A stretch of 64,000 bases of DNA. Origin: an uncultured Actinomycetes bacterium. GTDB lineage: Bacteria > Actinomycetota > Actinomycetes > Nanopelagicales > Nanopelagicaceae. Below the pieces are notes generated by a model, which saw nothing but the letters and a program-made list of their open reading frames with translations, searched no databases and was not told the origin of the DNA. The first letter of the stretch is position 1. Each line of letters opens with the position of its first letter. Made by a program: the position numbers and the translations under genes. This document shows positions 16,635 through 25,037 of this stretch, piece after piece. The stretch spans positions 51,253-115,252 of the forward strand of contig CAIPAI010000044.1 in the NCBI GenBank assembly GCA_903863015.1. The letters are read 5' to 3'.

Positions 16635-17311
16635 TGCCCGTGGATCGCAGTGAGACGGTCCCGCTGATCTCCCAATCAAGTTCCGCGCTCCTCCTGCCCT
16701 TTCTAGGAGTAGAGGAGTTCTCGTGTCTAGGAAGCTCTTCCAAGATCTCGTGGTGGCTTGGGGAATCAAACTCCTTCCTCACCATTGAAACCAGTGAAGA
16801 TTCACCCTTACCTACATCGCTTCTCTTACCGGCAACGCCCCGGCGAATCTCGCGCACCTCGCCGCACGGTTGGCGAGTCGATGACTCACTCACCTCTGTC
16901 AGCCGTCTCTTACGAACTCCCCATGTTCCGCGACGCGCACTGGTTGCGTCCGCCCCTGAATCCTTGGAGCAATCTCTGCGCGCAAGGGTCGGGTTAGGAA
17001 GTGGTCTCACCCCTGAGGGCGATGACGAAATCGCTGGATTCCTTCTCGCGGCTCGAGCCCTCGGAATTTCGCACGCTCTCAATGCATCAGTGTGGAGTAA
17101 CGGGCAGACCACTGCATTGAGCGCCGCCCTCATGAGCGCCGCATTCCACGGCTTCGCTCTCTCTGCAGTGGCAGATGCAACTCACGAAATCGCACTGGGC
17201 TCCATCAAGCCGCAGACTCGAGATGCGGTACTTGCAGTAGGACACTCTTCCGGAGCAGCCTTGCTCCAGGGAATGGAAATCGCAGCGCACTGCGTGAGGA
17301 GAGCGGCATGA
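16634..17311 (+). CDS. allH: DUF2877 protein, AllH-like subunit of oxamate carbamoyltransferase
   Basis: 225 aa. The glycine-rich GLGSGLTPEGDDEIAGFLLAA segment (about 118-138) is the defining motif of DUF2877, the family of E. coli YlbF. The YlbF, FdrA and YlbE families have been assigned as the three parts (AllH, AllF, AllG) of the enzyme that phosphorolyses oxalurate to oxamate and carbamoyl phosphate. Here all three are consecutive with 4-bp overlaps, so a complex is strongly suggested. It starts the rightward operon, divergent from pucR. The N-terminal third is not obviously conserved. Confidence 0.8.
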   Translation: MPVDRSETVPLISQSSSALLLPFLGVEEFSCLGSSSKISWWLGESNSFLTIETSEDSPLPTSLLLPATPRRISRTSPHGWRVDDSLTSVSRLLRTPHVPRRALVASAPESLEQSLRARVGLGSGLTPEGDDEIAGFLLAARALGISHALNASVWSNGQTTALSAALMSAAFHGFALSAVADATHEIALGSIKPQTRDAVLAVGHSSGAALLQGMEIAAHCVRRAA

Positions 17312-18750
17312 AACGTATCGAAATCAGACCAGGTTTCTATCGTGATTCGGTTTCACTCATGCAGGTGAGTCAGCGCGCCGGGGTCGGTGTCGACGGTGCT
17401 CTGGTGGCAATGGCAACACCTCTCAATAGAGAACTTGCCGAGCAGATGGGTTTCACTCTTCCTACGACAAGTGCCAACGATCTAATCATCGCTATCGATG
17501 CACCCAACGAAGAATCCCTCACAAGGGCATTCGCTGTCGTGGAAGAAGTGCTTGAAGAACAACTTCGAAAGAGTCGAGAGCAAGCCTCTGACTCAGGCGT
17601 TGCGGCCGCCAGAACGTTGGGGCGAACTCATGGCGCAAGCGTTGCGTTGATTTCTGTACCAGGCGAATTTGCTTTCATCGATGCTGTGGACGCGTTGGAA
17701 AACAATATGAATGTGATGATCTTCAGTGACAACGTCACGGTCGAAGATGAGATCCTATTGAAAGAGATGGCGAAGAATCGCGACCTTTTAGTGATGGGTC
17801 CAGATTGCGGAACGGCCATCATCGGGGGCGTCGGCCTCGGTTTCGCCAACGTGGTTTCACCTGGAAAAGTCGGCATCATCGCCGCATCGGGGACCGGGGC
17901 ACAGCACCTCACAACACTTCTAGACCACGCAGGTGTGGGAGTCTCGCATTGCATTGGGCTCGGCGGGCGCGATCTCTCAAGCGCGGTTGCTGGCCGTAGT
18001 GCAAAGCAAGCATTGGATTTGCTCGCAGCCGATGTTCACACCGAACTAATCGTCTTCGTTTCGAAGCCAGCCGCACCTGAAGTCGCGCACGCTCTTCAAG
18101 AGATTGCGAACAGAATGGAGAAACGCGTTATTTTTGGGCTCTTAGGTTCGACCGGTTCAGACATCACGCAGACGGCTGAAAAGGTATTAGACGCACTCGG
18201 TGTGACAACGCGTCCATGGAAAGAAGAAGTCGAAACTGCATCCGTAGTAAGCGGATCACTTCGTGGTCTATTTGCCGGCGGCACTCTCTGCGATGAAGCC
18301 ATGATCATCGCCTCCAAGCGCACGCAATCCCCGATCTACTCCAATATCCCACTGCAAGAAGAGTGGTTGCTCGATCCATTCGAAGCTGCCGCCTCTCATA
18401 CGTTCATCGATTTTGGTGATGACGCAATGACTGTCGGAAGAGCACATCCCATGATTGATTCGAAATTACGAATAGAAAGACTTGCCAAGGAGATAGCAGA
18501 TCCCACTTGCGGGGTAATCCTGCTCGATGTTGTCCTGGGTCACGGCGCCACAGCAACGCCTGGCGAGGAATTAGCGGCCACTATTTCAACAAGTACAAAG
18601 CCCATCTATATCTCTCTGATCGGAACAACACTAGATCCGCAAAATTTTGATCGTCAAAAGGCCCTCCTAACAAAGGCAGGCGCATCAGTCTTTATGAGCA
18701 ATGCTTATGCCACACATGCCGCACTTGACGCGCTAGGAGTTTTACGATGA
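17308..18750 (+). CDS. fdrA: FdrA (AllF-like) acyl-CoA synthetase-fold subunit
   Basis: 480 aa. It resembles the succinyl-CoA synthetase alpha-subunit fold: a CoA-binding-like domain with MGPDCGTAIIGGVGLGFAN near 165-185, IAASGTGAQ near 195, then a ligase-type domain with DVVLGHGA near residue 410. No phosphohistidine ligase function is expected in FdrA. ATG overlaps the allH stop and the end overlaps the DUF1116 gene, both as ATGA. The proposed role is carbamoyl transfer between oxalurate (or a related ureide) and phosphate, together with its neighbours. Confidence 0.87.
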   Translation: MKRIEIRPGFYRDSVSLMQVSQRAGVGVDGALVAMATPLNRELAEQMGFTLPTTSANDLIIAIDAPNEESLTRAFAVVEEVLEEQLRKSREQASDSGVAAARTLGRTHGASVALISVPGEFAFIDAVDALENNMNVMIFSDNVTVEDEILLKEMAKNRDLLVMGPDCGTAIIGGVGLGFANVVSPGKVGIIAASGTGAQHLTTLLDHAGVGVSHCIGLGGRDLSSAVAGRSAKQALDLLAADVHTELIVFVSKPAAPEVAHALQEIANRMEKRVIFGLLGSTGSDITQTAEKVLDALGVTTRPWKEEVETASVVSGSLRGLFAGGTLCDEAMIIASKRTQSPIYSNIPLQEEWLLDPFEAAASHTFIDFGDDAMTVGRAHPMIDSKLRIERLAKEIADPTCGVILLDVVLGHGATATPGEELAATISTSTKPIYISLIGTTLDPQNFDRQKALLTKAGASVFMSNAYATHAALDALGVLR

Positions 18751-20132
18751 ACACTTTGCTCAACCAATCCTTTTCGGCCGCGACTGCAGGTGTCTCTCTT
18801 CTCAATGATGCTCTGCGCCTTCAAGGCATACCGGCACAGGCCGTTGATTGGACTCCACCTTTGGGCGGCAAGGACTTGCACGACGTCATGGCAGATAGCA
18901 GAAGAAGCGCAGCCAATGAATTAGCCCTAGCGAAGATGTTGAGCAGCGGAGCCCTACTGGTTGACGTAAAGCCAGCCTCTGAGGCCCTCAACCTTGGGCG
19001 AGGTGAATTCCTCCACGCCGGCCCACCGATTGAATGGGCGAGAGCCTCTGGTCCCATGAGGGGCGCACTCATCGCTGCCATGCTCTTCGAAAAGATGGCT
19101 GGGTCGGCGCACGAGGCTGAACAGATCTTAGAGAAGAACGGTGTCGCGTTAGAGCCTTGCCATCACCGTGGCGCGGTCGGCCCCATGGCTGGCGTCGTCA
19201 CACCTTCGATGTGGATGTTTGAACTTCTCGACCCGAGTACCGGGAACAAATCTTGGTGTTCACTCAACGAGGGACTTGGGAAGGTGCTTCGTTACGGCGC
19301 CTACTCCCCCGAAGTAATTGAGCGACTCGACTGGATGCGCGATGTTCTCGGCCCTCTCCTGCAATTAGGCGTTCGCGCTCGTGAAGAGCACATAGATGTG
19401 CGGGCGATTATCTCTCAAATGATCCAAATGGGAGATGAAGGCCATAATCGCAACCGTGCTGGCACCTTAATGTTTCTCCGAGACCTGCTTCCTTTCATGA
19501 TCGAAGGTGGTTCATCTACAGACGTGGCACGAGCTGCACGATTCGTGGGAGGAAACGATCACTTCTTCCTCAACTTGGTCATGCCTGCCTGTAAATTGCA
19601 AACGCGAGCTGCCGAAAATATTCCAGGGAGTTCGATCGTGACAGTGATGGCCCGAAATGGTACTGACTTTGGTATTCAGACCTCCGGCACCGGAGACGAA
19701 TGGTTCATCGGCCCAGCGCAAACACCACATGGTCTTTACTTGGGCAATTACACCGCGGAAGACGCTAATCCTGATATCGGCGACAGCGCGATTACCGAGA
19801 CTGCAGGAATAGGTGGCTTCTCTATGGCAGCCGCTCCGGCGATCGTCCGCTTCATTGGTGGCAGTGTTCCCGATGCGCTGGCCACCACTCGACGAATGTA
19901 CGAGATCTGCGAGGGCGAGAATCCCACCTTCGGTATTCCAGTCTTGGAGTTTCGCGGCGCACCTACTGGGATTGATGTCACACGTGTCTTGCGCACCGGA
20001 ATCTTGCCGCAGATCAATACTGGAATGGCTGGCAAGATTGCCGGCACCGGTCAGGTAGGTGCGGGGTTAGTCACTCCACCGATGGAGGCTTTCACCGCGG
20101 CAATTGCCGGTTTAGCTAGACGAGTCATCTAG
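18747..20132 (+). CDS. allG: DUF1116 protein, AllG-like (YlbE) subunit
   Basis: 461 aa. It carries the DUF1116 hallmarks HHRGAVGPMAGV near residue 150, GDEGHNRNRAG near residue 230 and the C-terminal IAGTGQVGAGLVTPPMEAF. YlbE/AllG is the third part of oxamate carbamoyltransferase. It follows fdrA with ATGA overlap and is followed after 17 bp by a VOC-family gene that is not part of the E. coli system. Length and motif integrity argue for a functional protein. Confidence 0.85.
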   Translation: MNTLLNQSFSAATAGVSLLNDALRLQGIPAQAVDWTPPLGGKDLHDVMADSRRSAANELALAKMLSSGALLVDVKPASEALNLGRGEFLHAGPPIEWARASGPMRGALIAAMLFEKMAGSAHEAEQILEKNGVALEPCHHRGAVGPMAGVVTPSMWMFELLDPSTGNKSWCSLNEGLGKVLRYGAYSPEVIERLDWMRDVLGPLLQLGVRAREEHIDVRAIISQMIQMGDEGHNRNRAGTLMFLRDLLPFMIEGGSSTDVARAARFVGGNDHFFLNLVMPACKLQTRAAENIPGSSIVTVMARNGTDFGIQTSGTGDEWFIGPAQTPHGLYLGNYTAEDANPDIGDSAITETAGIGGFSMAAAPAIVRFIGGSVPDALATTRRMYEICEGENPTFGIPVLEFRGAPTGIDVTRVLRTGILPQINTGMAGKIAGTGQVGAGLVTPPMEAFTAAIAGLARRVI

Positions 20133-20149
20133 CAAAGGAAGTGAACGCG

Positions 20150-20533
20150 ATGCAATTCAGTCATATAACCCTTACGGTTGAAGATAAAGATGTAAGCGCA
20201 GAGTGGTACCAACATCTCTTGGGAAAGGCCACCGTCACGCCTCGTGATGGAGCCGGATGGAGTCGTTGGCGGCTCCAATGGCCATCTGGTCTCGTGATCG
20301 GATTAACCGAGAACAAAAAGACCGCTGACCATCAACGTTTTAGTGAGTCGAACATTGGCCTTGACCACATTGGCATCTCGTGTCAAAGCGAAGACGAGGT
20401 GCGTGCATGGGCTGTCAAGATCGACGCATTAGGTTACGCACGCGGTCCTGTCGAAGATGTGTCGTACTGCTGGGCGGTCACTACTCGAGATCCCAGTGGG
20501 ATTCCTATCGAGTTCTTCTGCCTAAAAAACTAA
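20150..20533 (+). CDS. VOC (glyoxalase/dioxygenase-fold) family protein
   Basis: 127 aa single VOC module with metal-ligand-like residues: His in FSHITL near the start, His in LDHIGIS in the middle and Glu in IEFFC at the end. This matches the 2-His-1-Glu arrangement of metal-dependent members, so it could be a lyase, epimerase, isomerase or dioxygenase. ATG 20150 follows AAGGAAG by eight bases; the in-frame GTG at 20141 lies inside that SD. It is the last gene of the allH operon, and its stop overlaps the mocA stop by 4 bp. Confidence 0.8.
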   Translation: MQFSHITLTVEDKDVSAEWYQHLLGKATVTPRDGAGWSRWRLQWPSGLVIGLTENKKTADHQRFSESNIGLDHIGISCQSEDEVRAWAVKIDALGYARGPVEDVSYCWAVTTRDPSGIPIEFFCLKN

Positions 20534-21084
20534 GTCGCGGGATTTTCGTCTAAATCTTCAAGCGAGGCAACATCGTCGATAGGTATCAGTGCGCCGCCGA
20601 TGGATAGGAAGTAATGCTTAGCTCCCTGGTCCGACCGCTCACTATCCATAAGTGCATCACTCAAATCACTGTGCAAAGTGTCGAAATGTTCACGCTTTAG
20701 CGAAACGGGTGGTGAGAAGATCGCATCAACGCTTGCGGCCGCAAGACTCTCTGAAGAGTTAATGACTCTAGAGATTGCCCCTGAAGTCATACCAATCTGA
20801 TCTACCAACAAGATGCAGATTTGCTCTGCACTCTCTGGGATAGCTTCAAGGCCACACAGCAATGAAGAAGCCTGCCCGCGCTCCCACTCTCTATTCACAA
20901 TCACGGTGGCATCAGGGACTTCACCCACCCAAGCACCCAGAACCACGACTATGGTGTCGCAACCGGCCTCCTTTAAGAGGCGCACTCCTCGATCGACCAA
21001 ACGTTCACCGTGATAGATGTGCGGTGCTTTAGGCCCGCCAAATCGTCGCCCAACACCGGCCGCTAGCAGAAGACCGACAACCAC
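20530..21084 (-). CDS. MocA/MobA-like molybdenum cofactor nucleotidyltransferase
   Basis: 184 aa with the N-terminal nucleotide-binding LLAAGVGRRFGGPK and a VNREWERGQASSL segment typical of MocA. This enzyme attaches CMP to molybdopterin to form the MCD cofactor used by xanthine-dehydrogenase-family hydroxylases. The metal-binding LVDQP-type motif is LVDQIGM here, a small departure. GTG start 21084 shares a base with the xdhC stop (TAGTG). It is likely needed to mature the Mo-hydroxylase encoded 9 kb away. Confidence 0.82.
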   Translation of the reverse strand: MVVGLLLAAGVGRRFGGPKAPHIYHGERLVDRGVRLLKEAGCDTIVVVLGAWVGEVPDATVIVNREWERGQASSLLCGLEAIPESAEQICILLVDQIGMTSGAISRVINSSESLAAASVDAIFSPPVSLKREHFDTLHSDLSDALMDSERSDQGAKHYFLSIGGALIPIDDVASLEDLDENPAT

Positions 21085-22190
21085 TAGCGTGCCGCCCCCG
21101 GGTGTATAGGTCCCTCAGAGATAGAGAGCGAACGCGTACTTCCTCCCCAGCGATGCGCGACAATCTCCGCGGCGATCGAAATAGCTGTCTCTTCGGGAGT
21201 GCGAGCCCCAAGATCTAAGCCAATAGGCGAATGCAATTTCGACACTTCCTCTTGCGATAAACCCTCCGCCCGAAGTCGCTCCAAGCGATCTTGATGTGTG
21301 CGCCGGGAACCCATCGCACCAACATATGAGGCTGAGGAACGTAGCGCTAACTTCAATAACGGGACATCGAACTTGGGGTCATGAGTGAGTACGCAAATTA
21401 CCGCTCTTTGATCAATAGTTTGTGTCTCAAAGTACCGATGCGGCCAATCCACCACGATTTCATCAGCGTCGGGGAATCGCTTCTTTGTAGCGAAGAGCGG
21501 GCGCGCATCGCATACGGTGACCCTGAATCCAAGGAACTTACCTACGCGAGCAACAGATGAGGCAAAATCTATAGCACCGAATACCAACATTCTTGGTGGC
21601 GACGAGTAGGTCGAGACAAAGAGCTCAATATCTGCGAGTAAACGTTCGCCATCATGGCCATACTTCAAGAATCCAGATTGCCCAGCTTCTAACATTCCTA
21701 GAACATCATCATGCACTGCGGCGTCTAAACGTGCCGATCCTAAGGAACCGATCACGCAATCTCGGCCGATTGCAATGTGGGAACCTACTTGATCGCCCCC
21801 GGCTACGACAGTGACTACAGAGATAGCCTCCTCTGCTTCAATCTTTCCAATGATTTCCAGAAGTTCGGGCCAGGTTTTGGTTGAAATGCGTTCCGTGAAT
21901 ACTTCGAGGATTCCACCGCACGTAAGACCTACAGCGAAGGCTTCGTCATCGCTCACGCCGTATATATCTACCGAGGGAAGTGATCCCTCAAGGGCCTGCT
22001 GACCACGTTCAAATGCCGCCCCTTCAACGCAACCACCACTGATGGAACCCACCACTTCACCAGAGGAAGTGACCATGAGTGCAGCGCCAGCTGAACGCGG
22101 TGCTGATTTCCAGGTGCGCACGACGGTTGCCAGCGCAACCGAATGGCCTCGAAGTAATTCACCTTTCAGCTCGCGGAGCACTTCTTTCAT
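21084..22190 (-). CDS. xdhC: XdhC/CoxI-family Mo-hydroxylase maturation factor
   Basis: 368 aa. The N-terminal XdhC/CoxI region has KSAPRSAGAALMVTSSGEVVG and SGGCVEGA. The C-terminal XdhC Rossmann domain has LVFGAIDFASSVARVGKFLGF and GAMGSRR. XdhC binds the molybdenum cofactor and inserts its sulfurated form into xanthine-dehydrogenase-type enzymes. It follows hisG after 15 bp on the same strand, so it may be read from the hisE promoter even though its client lies elsewhere. No clear SD or TANNNT box precedes ATG 22190. Confidence 0.88.
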   Translation of the reverse strand: MKEVLRELKGELLRGHSVALATVVRTWKSAPRSAGAALMVTSSGEVVGSISGGCVEGAAFERGQQALEGSLPSVDIYGVSDDEAFAVGLTCGGILEVFTERISTKTWPELLEIIGKIEAEEAISVVTVVAGGDQVGSHIAIGRDCVIGSLGSARLDAAVHDDVLGMLEAGQSGFLKYGHDGERLLADIELFVSTYSSPPRMLVFGAIDFASSVARVGKFLGFRVTVCDARPLFATKKRFPDADEIVVDWPHRYFETQTIDQRAVICVLTHDPKFDVPLLKLALRSSASYVGAMGSRRTHQDRLERLRAEGLSQEEVSKLHSPIGLDLGARTPEETAISIAAEIVAHRWGGSTRSLSISEGPIHPGAAR

Positions 22191-22205
22191 CTGGCAGCAC
22201 GTTCG

Positions 22206-23042
22206 CTAGAGACGGCAAGCATGAATGTCAGTTACCAAAATCCCTCGGGCTCCCAAGTTCCATAAATCATCCATCACTCGATTAGTCTCTTTACGAGGAA
22301 CCATGGCACGTACTGCAGACCATCCAGATGAATGCAAAGGTGAAACCGTGGGTGATTCAATTCCAGGGGTAATCTTGCACGCGGCCGCTACCAAGTCATT
22401 ACTCACGTCGTAATCCATAAGGACGTATTGGCGAGCGATAATGACCCCTTGGAGACGGCGAATCAAAGTTTCTAATGCCGGGGATTGAGTACGACTTATA
22501 AGCACGGCTTCACTCTTAAAGATTGGTTCCCCGAAGATTTCTAAGCCCGCTTGACGCAAGGTAGTCCCGGTTGACACCACATCGGCTATTGCATCTGCCA
22601 CTCCTAGGCGAACGGAGGTCTCAACTGCTCCGTCGAGGCGTACGACCTTTGCGCTGACATTCTGTTCCTGTAAATACTTCTCTAGTAAGACGGGGTACGC
22701 AGTAGCGACCCTCTTTCCAGTGAGTGAATCCATTGACATTTTGGAACCAGAAAGGGCTGCAAAGCGAAAAGTAGAGGCTCCAAAATTCAAAGCCAAAACT
22801 TCTTGCGCTGGAGCGTCGGAGTCAACAAGCAAATCACGACCAGTAATTCCCGCATCTAACTCTCCAGAGCCCACATAGAGAGCGATGTCACGCGGGCGGA
22901 GAAAATAAAATTCCACATCGTTTTCTGAATCGATCAGAATTAAGTCTCGTGAATCACTTCTCTGGCGATAGCCCGCCTCCCGCAACATTTCAGCTGCTGC
23001 TTCTGAGAGAGATCCTTTATTGGGTACCGCGATACGCAACAT
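22206..23042 (-). CDS. hisG: ATP phosphoribosyltransferase, long form
   Basis: Commits ATP and PRPP to histidine synthesis. 278 aa with the N-terminal [12 protein letters not shown], the PRPP-site stretch [18 protein letters not shown] and a C-terminal ACT-like regulatory domain of the HisG-long type, so HisZ is not required. It follows hisE by two bases, the usual actinobacterial pair. The other his genes are not in the window. Confidence 0.96.
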   Translation of the reverse strand: MLRIAVPNKGSLSEAAAEMLREAGYRQRSDSRDLILIDSENDVEFYFLRPRDIALYVGSGELDAGITGRDLLVDSDAPAQEVLALNFGASTFRFAALSGSKMSMDSLTGKRVATAYPVLLEKYLQEQNVSAKVVRLDGAVETSVRLGVADAIADVVSTGTTLRQAGLEIFGEPIFKSEAVLISRTQSPALETLIRRLQGVIIARQYVLMDYDVSNDLVAAACKITPGIESPTVSPLHSSGWSAVRAMVPRKETNRVMDDLWNLGARGILVTDIHACRL

Positions 23043-23044
23043 GA

Positions 23045-23302
23045 TCAGAGGACCTCGTAGATCTCTTCGATGGTGAGCCCTTTAGCCTTGGCCAGAACCT
23101 GGGCATGGTAGAGAAGCTGACTTATTTCCAGCGCTGCATCGGACTTGGATTGATACTCCGCAGCCATCCACGACTCCGCCGCCTCTTCTACAACCTTCTT
23201 GCCAATCTCGTGGATGCCAGCAGCCAGAAGCGCGCCAGTATTCCCGCTCTCCCCTGCTTCTTTGGCAGAGATCTCGGCCCAGAGTTGATCGAAGGTCTTC
23301 AT
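23045..23302 (-). CDS. hisE: Phosphoribosyl-ATP pyrophosphatase
   Basis: Second step of histidine synthesis, releasing pyrophosphate from phosphoribosyl-ATP. The 85-aa MazG-fold protein has [14 protein letters not shown] and [14 protein letters not shown], the acidic metal-binding helices. The ATG has TAGACT six bases upstream and no SD, so the hisEG transcript is likely leaderless. Confidence 0.95.
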   Translation of the reverse strand: MKTFDQLWAEISAKEAGESGNTGALLAAGIHEIGKKVVEEAAESWMAAEYQSKSDAALEISQLLYHAQVLAKAKGLTIEEIYEVL

Positions 23303-23308
23303 AACGCC

Positions 23309-23314
23309 AGTCTA
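23309..23314 (-). promoter_or_regulatory. Putative -10 box TAGACT for leaderless hisE mRNA
   Basis: Exactly six bases before ATG 23302, in the 81-bp gap behind the riboflavin transporter gene. Confidence 0.45.
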
Positions 23315-23328
23315 CGTGGCGGTGGTGC

Positions 23329-23356
23329 GGTGGGGCGGCTGATTAACCGCCCCACC
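23329..23356 (-). terminator. GC-rich hairpin between the pnuX-type gene and hisE
   Basis: 10-bp perfect stem (23329-23338 with 23347-23356) and an 8-base loop, 27 bp past the transporter stop. There is no T run; actinobacterial terminators often lack one. Confidence 0.55.
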
Positions 23357-23383
23357 CCGGTATTTGCGGGTATCTATACCGAA

Positions 23384-24118
23384 TTAGAACCAGAAGTAGA
23401 GCCCCACAAGAACCAGAACCAGCAGCAGACCAAGGGAGCGCAAGATACGCGCCGGGTCCTTCACACTTGGATCATCTGTAGCCGAATCGGGAAGGCGCAG
23501 CCATGACGCAAACCCCCAAATGACGAAGGCCCCGTAGATCGCATAGAGCGCAGCGGAAGGATAGTAACCAGCCTTGAGAAGGAGTGGGACGCCGATTGCA
23601 TCCACCCCGATCCAGACCAGCCAGAACTCAAGATAGCCGCGAGCCATGCCGTAGGTCGCCAAAGCAGATCCGGTGAAGATCCAGGCATCGGGACCAGGGC
23701 CCCATGAGCCGAGCGACTTGAGAATGAAGTATGAGGCTATGAAGAATGCGAGGGTGACGGGAGCGAGGATGAACTTCTCCCGAGTCGTGGTCCACCGTGG
23801 CACCACCGGAGTCCTATCGCCCTGTTGGCGACGGGCATACCACATGGACCAGCCGTAGATACTGACCGCAATGAAGAGAACCTGTCGACCCGCCTGACCG
23901 TAGAGATCTTTTGCTTGCGGGGTGTCAAAGACGGCGCCCAAAAATACGGTGAAGAGCAGCGCATTACCGATGATCCCCACCGGCCAGGTCCATACCTTGC
24001 GACGCATACCTAAAATTGCGCCGGCAAGTCCAAAGAGATTGCCAATAATTTCACGCCAAAGAATTGCCTTGCTGCCAAAGTGCAGTTCAGCTGTAAAGAG
24101 CCAATGAAGTAAAGACAT
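23384..24118 (-). CDS. PnuC-superfamily transporter, probable riboflavin uptake (PnuX type)
   Basis: 244 aa with about seven hydrophobic segments and PnuC-like features such as NLFGLAGAILGMRRKVWTWPVGIIGN and LVWIGVDAIGVPLLLKAGYY. PnuC homologues import nicotinamide riboside, but an FMN riboswitch directly upstream marks this one as a riboflavin importer like actinobacterial PnuX. ATG 24118 has GAGAGGA about ten bases upstream; the longer frame to 24148 would run into the riboswitch expression region. It is a monocistronic unit. Confidence 0.85.
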   Translation of the reverse strand: MSLLHWLFTAELHFGSKAILWREIIGNLFGLAGAILGMRRKVWTWPVGIIGNALLFTVFLGAVFDTPQAKDLYGQAGRQVLFIAVSIYGWSMWYARRQQGDRTPVVPRWTTTREKFILAPVTLAFFIASYFILKSLGSWGPGPDAWIFTGSALATYGMARGYLEFWLVWIGVDAIGVPLLLKAGYYPSAALYAIYGAFVIWGFASWLRLPDSATDDPSVKDPARILRSLGLLLVLVLVGLYFWF

Positions 24119-24144
24119 AAAACCATTTCCTCTCGCAGTTGGAA

Positions 24145-24207
24145 TCACGAGGGGATAACTCCCCGCGCTATCGATCCCGGGGAGGAACAGGGCAAAGCCC
24201 TGCTCTT
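24145..24207 (-). promoter_or_regulatory. Expression platform of the FMN riboswitch
   Basis: After the aptamer a hairpin (24188-24193/24197-24202) is followed by three mutually exclusive segments: CCCC (24179-24182 region on the minus strand), GGGG (24161-24164) and CCCC (24151-24154). The middle one can pair with either neighbour. This gives the two-state switch expected of a riboswitch. The last pairing lies about 20 bases before the SD. Confidence 0.5.
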
Positions 24208-24332
24208 GTGTCCCTTTATCCGGACTTTAACCGTCGGTCTTGGAGTTACACCAAGTCAACCGGCTCATGGCTTGAGCCGGGTCGTGGACTTTCACCACCG
24301 GTTCGGATTTGCACCGACCCCCGGAACACTGA
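24208..24332 (-). ncRNA. FMN riboswitch (RFN element)
   Basis: On the minus strand the conserved RFN cores appear in order: GGGGTCGGTGCAAATCCGA, then ACCGGTGGTGAAAGTCCACGA, a variable GGCTCAAGCCATGAGCC arm, GGTGTAACTCCAAGACCGA, and CGGTTAAAGTCCGGAT, closed by complementary ends GTGTTCC/GGGACAC. Binding of FMN would turn down the downstream riboflavin transporter gene. Confidence 0.95.
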
Positions 24333-24371
24333 TGAAGAGTCTGCCACGAAGGTACCGCCATCGCATCTGGA

Positions 24372-25025
24372 CTACTGAGCGTGGGAGGCGTGGGCTTTCT
24401 CACGCAAAAGGCGCACCATGGCATCGGGCTCCTCCGCTTTAAAGACGGCCGATCCAGCAACGAAAGTGTCTGCTCCCGCAGCGGCCGCTTCTCCAATGGT
24501 GTCGAGGGAGACTCCCCCATCAACCTGGAGATAAATGCTCTTCTCCTCGCCAATGAGAGCTCGAGTGCGGCGAACCTTCTCCATCATCTCGTGCATAAAA
24601 CTCTGTCCCCCAAAACCTGGTTCGACAGTCATGATGAGCACCATGTCGGCGAGCGGGATTAAGTCAGCGCAACTCTCAATGCTTGTTCCTGGCTTCAGGG
24701 CGAAGGCTGCGCGAGTGCTGCGTGCTTTGATCTCTTTAAGAATCAGTGCAGGGTCCCGTGCGGCTTCCACGTGGAAAGTCACGCTGTCCACAAACTCTGC
24801 ATAACGCGGGGCCCAAAGATCCGGATCTTCGATCATGAGGTGAGCATCGAGTTTGAGAGAAGTGTTCGCCCGGATCGATTCCACGACGGCAATTCCAAAA
24901 GTAAGGTTAGGAACAAAATGGCCATCCATCACATCTAGATGGACCATGTCTGAAGAAGGTATGCGGGCGATCTCTTCGGCCAACCTGGAGAGGTCTGCGT
25001 TCAGAATGCTCGGTGTAATTCGCAT
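24372..25025 (-). CDS. rpe: Ribulose-phosphate 3-epimerase
   Basis: Interconverts ribulose-5-phosphate and xylulose-5-phosphate in the pentose phosphate pathway. 217-aa TIM barrel with [13 protein letters not shown] at the start, [12 protein letters not shown] (metal ligands), [10 protein letters not shown] and VDGGVSLDT. It follows rsmB by 12 bases in the common fmt-rsmB-rpe order. The ATG has TAGATT six bases upstream directly after the rsmB stop, so it can also be transcribed separately as a leaderless message. Confidence 0.96.
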   Translation of the reverse strand: MRITPSILNADLSRLAEEIARIPSSDMVHLDVMDGHFVPNLTFGIAVVESIRANTSLKLDAHLMIEDPDLWAPRYAEFVDSVTFHVEAARDPALILKEIKARSTRAAFALKPGTSIESCADLIPLADMVLIMTVEPGFGGQSFMHEMMEKVRRTRALIGEEKSIYLQVDGGVSLDTIGEAAAAGADTFVAGSAVFKAEEPDAMVRLLREKAHASHAQ

Positions 25026-25031
25026 ATCGAG

Positions 25032-25037
25032 AATCTA
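25032..25037 (-). promoter_or_regulatory. Putative -10 box TAGATT for leaderless rpe mRNA
   Basis: Abuts the rsmB stop codon and ends six bases before ATG 25025. Confidence 0.4.

Noticed and set aside
16621..17133. 170-residue open frame opposite allH
   Set aside because: It is the antisense shadow of a gene with clear DUF2877 motifs and has no domain of its own.
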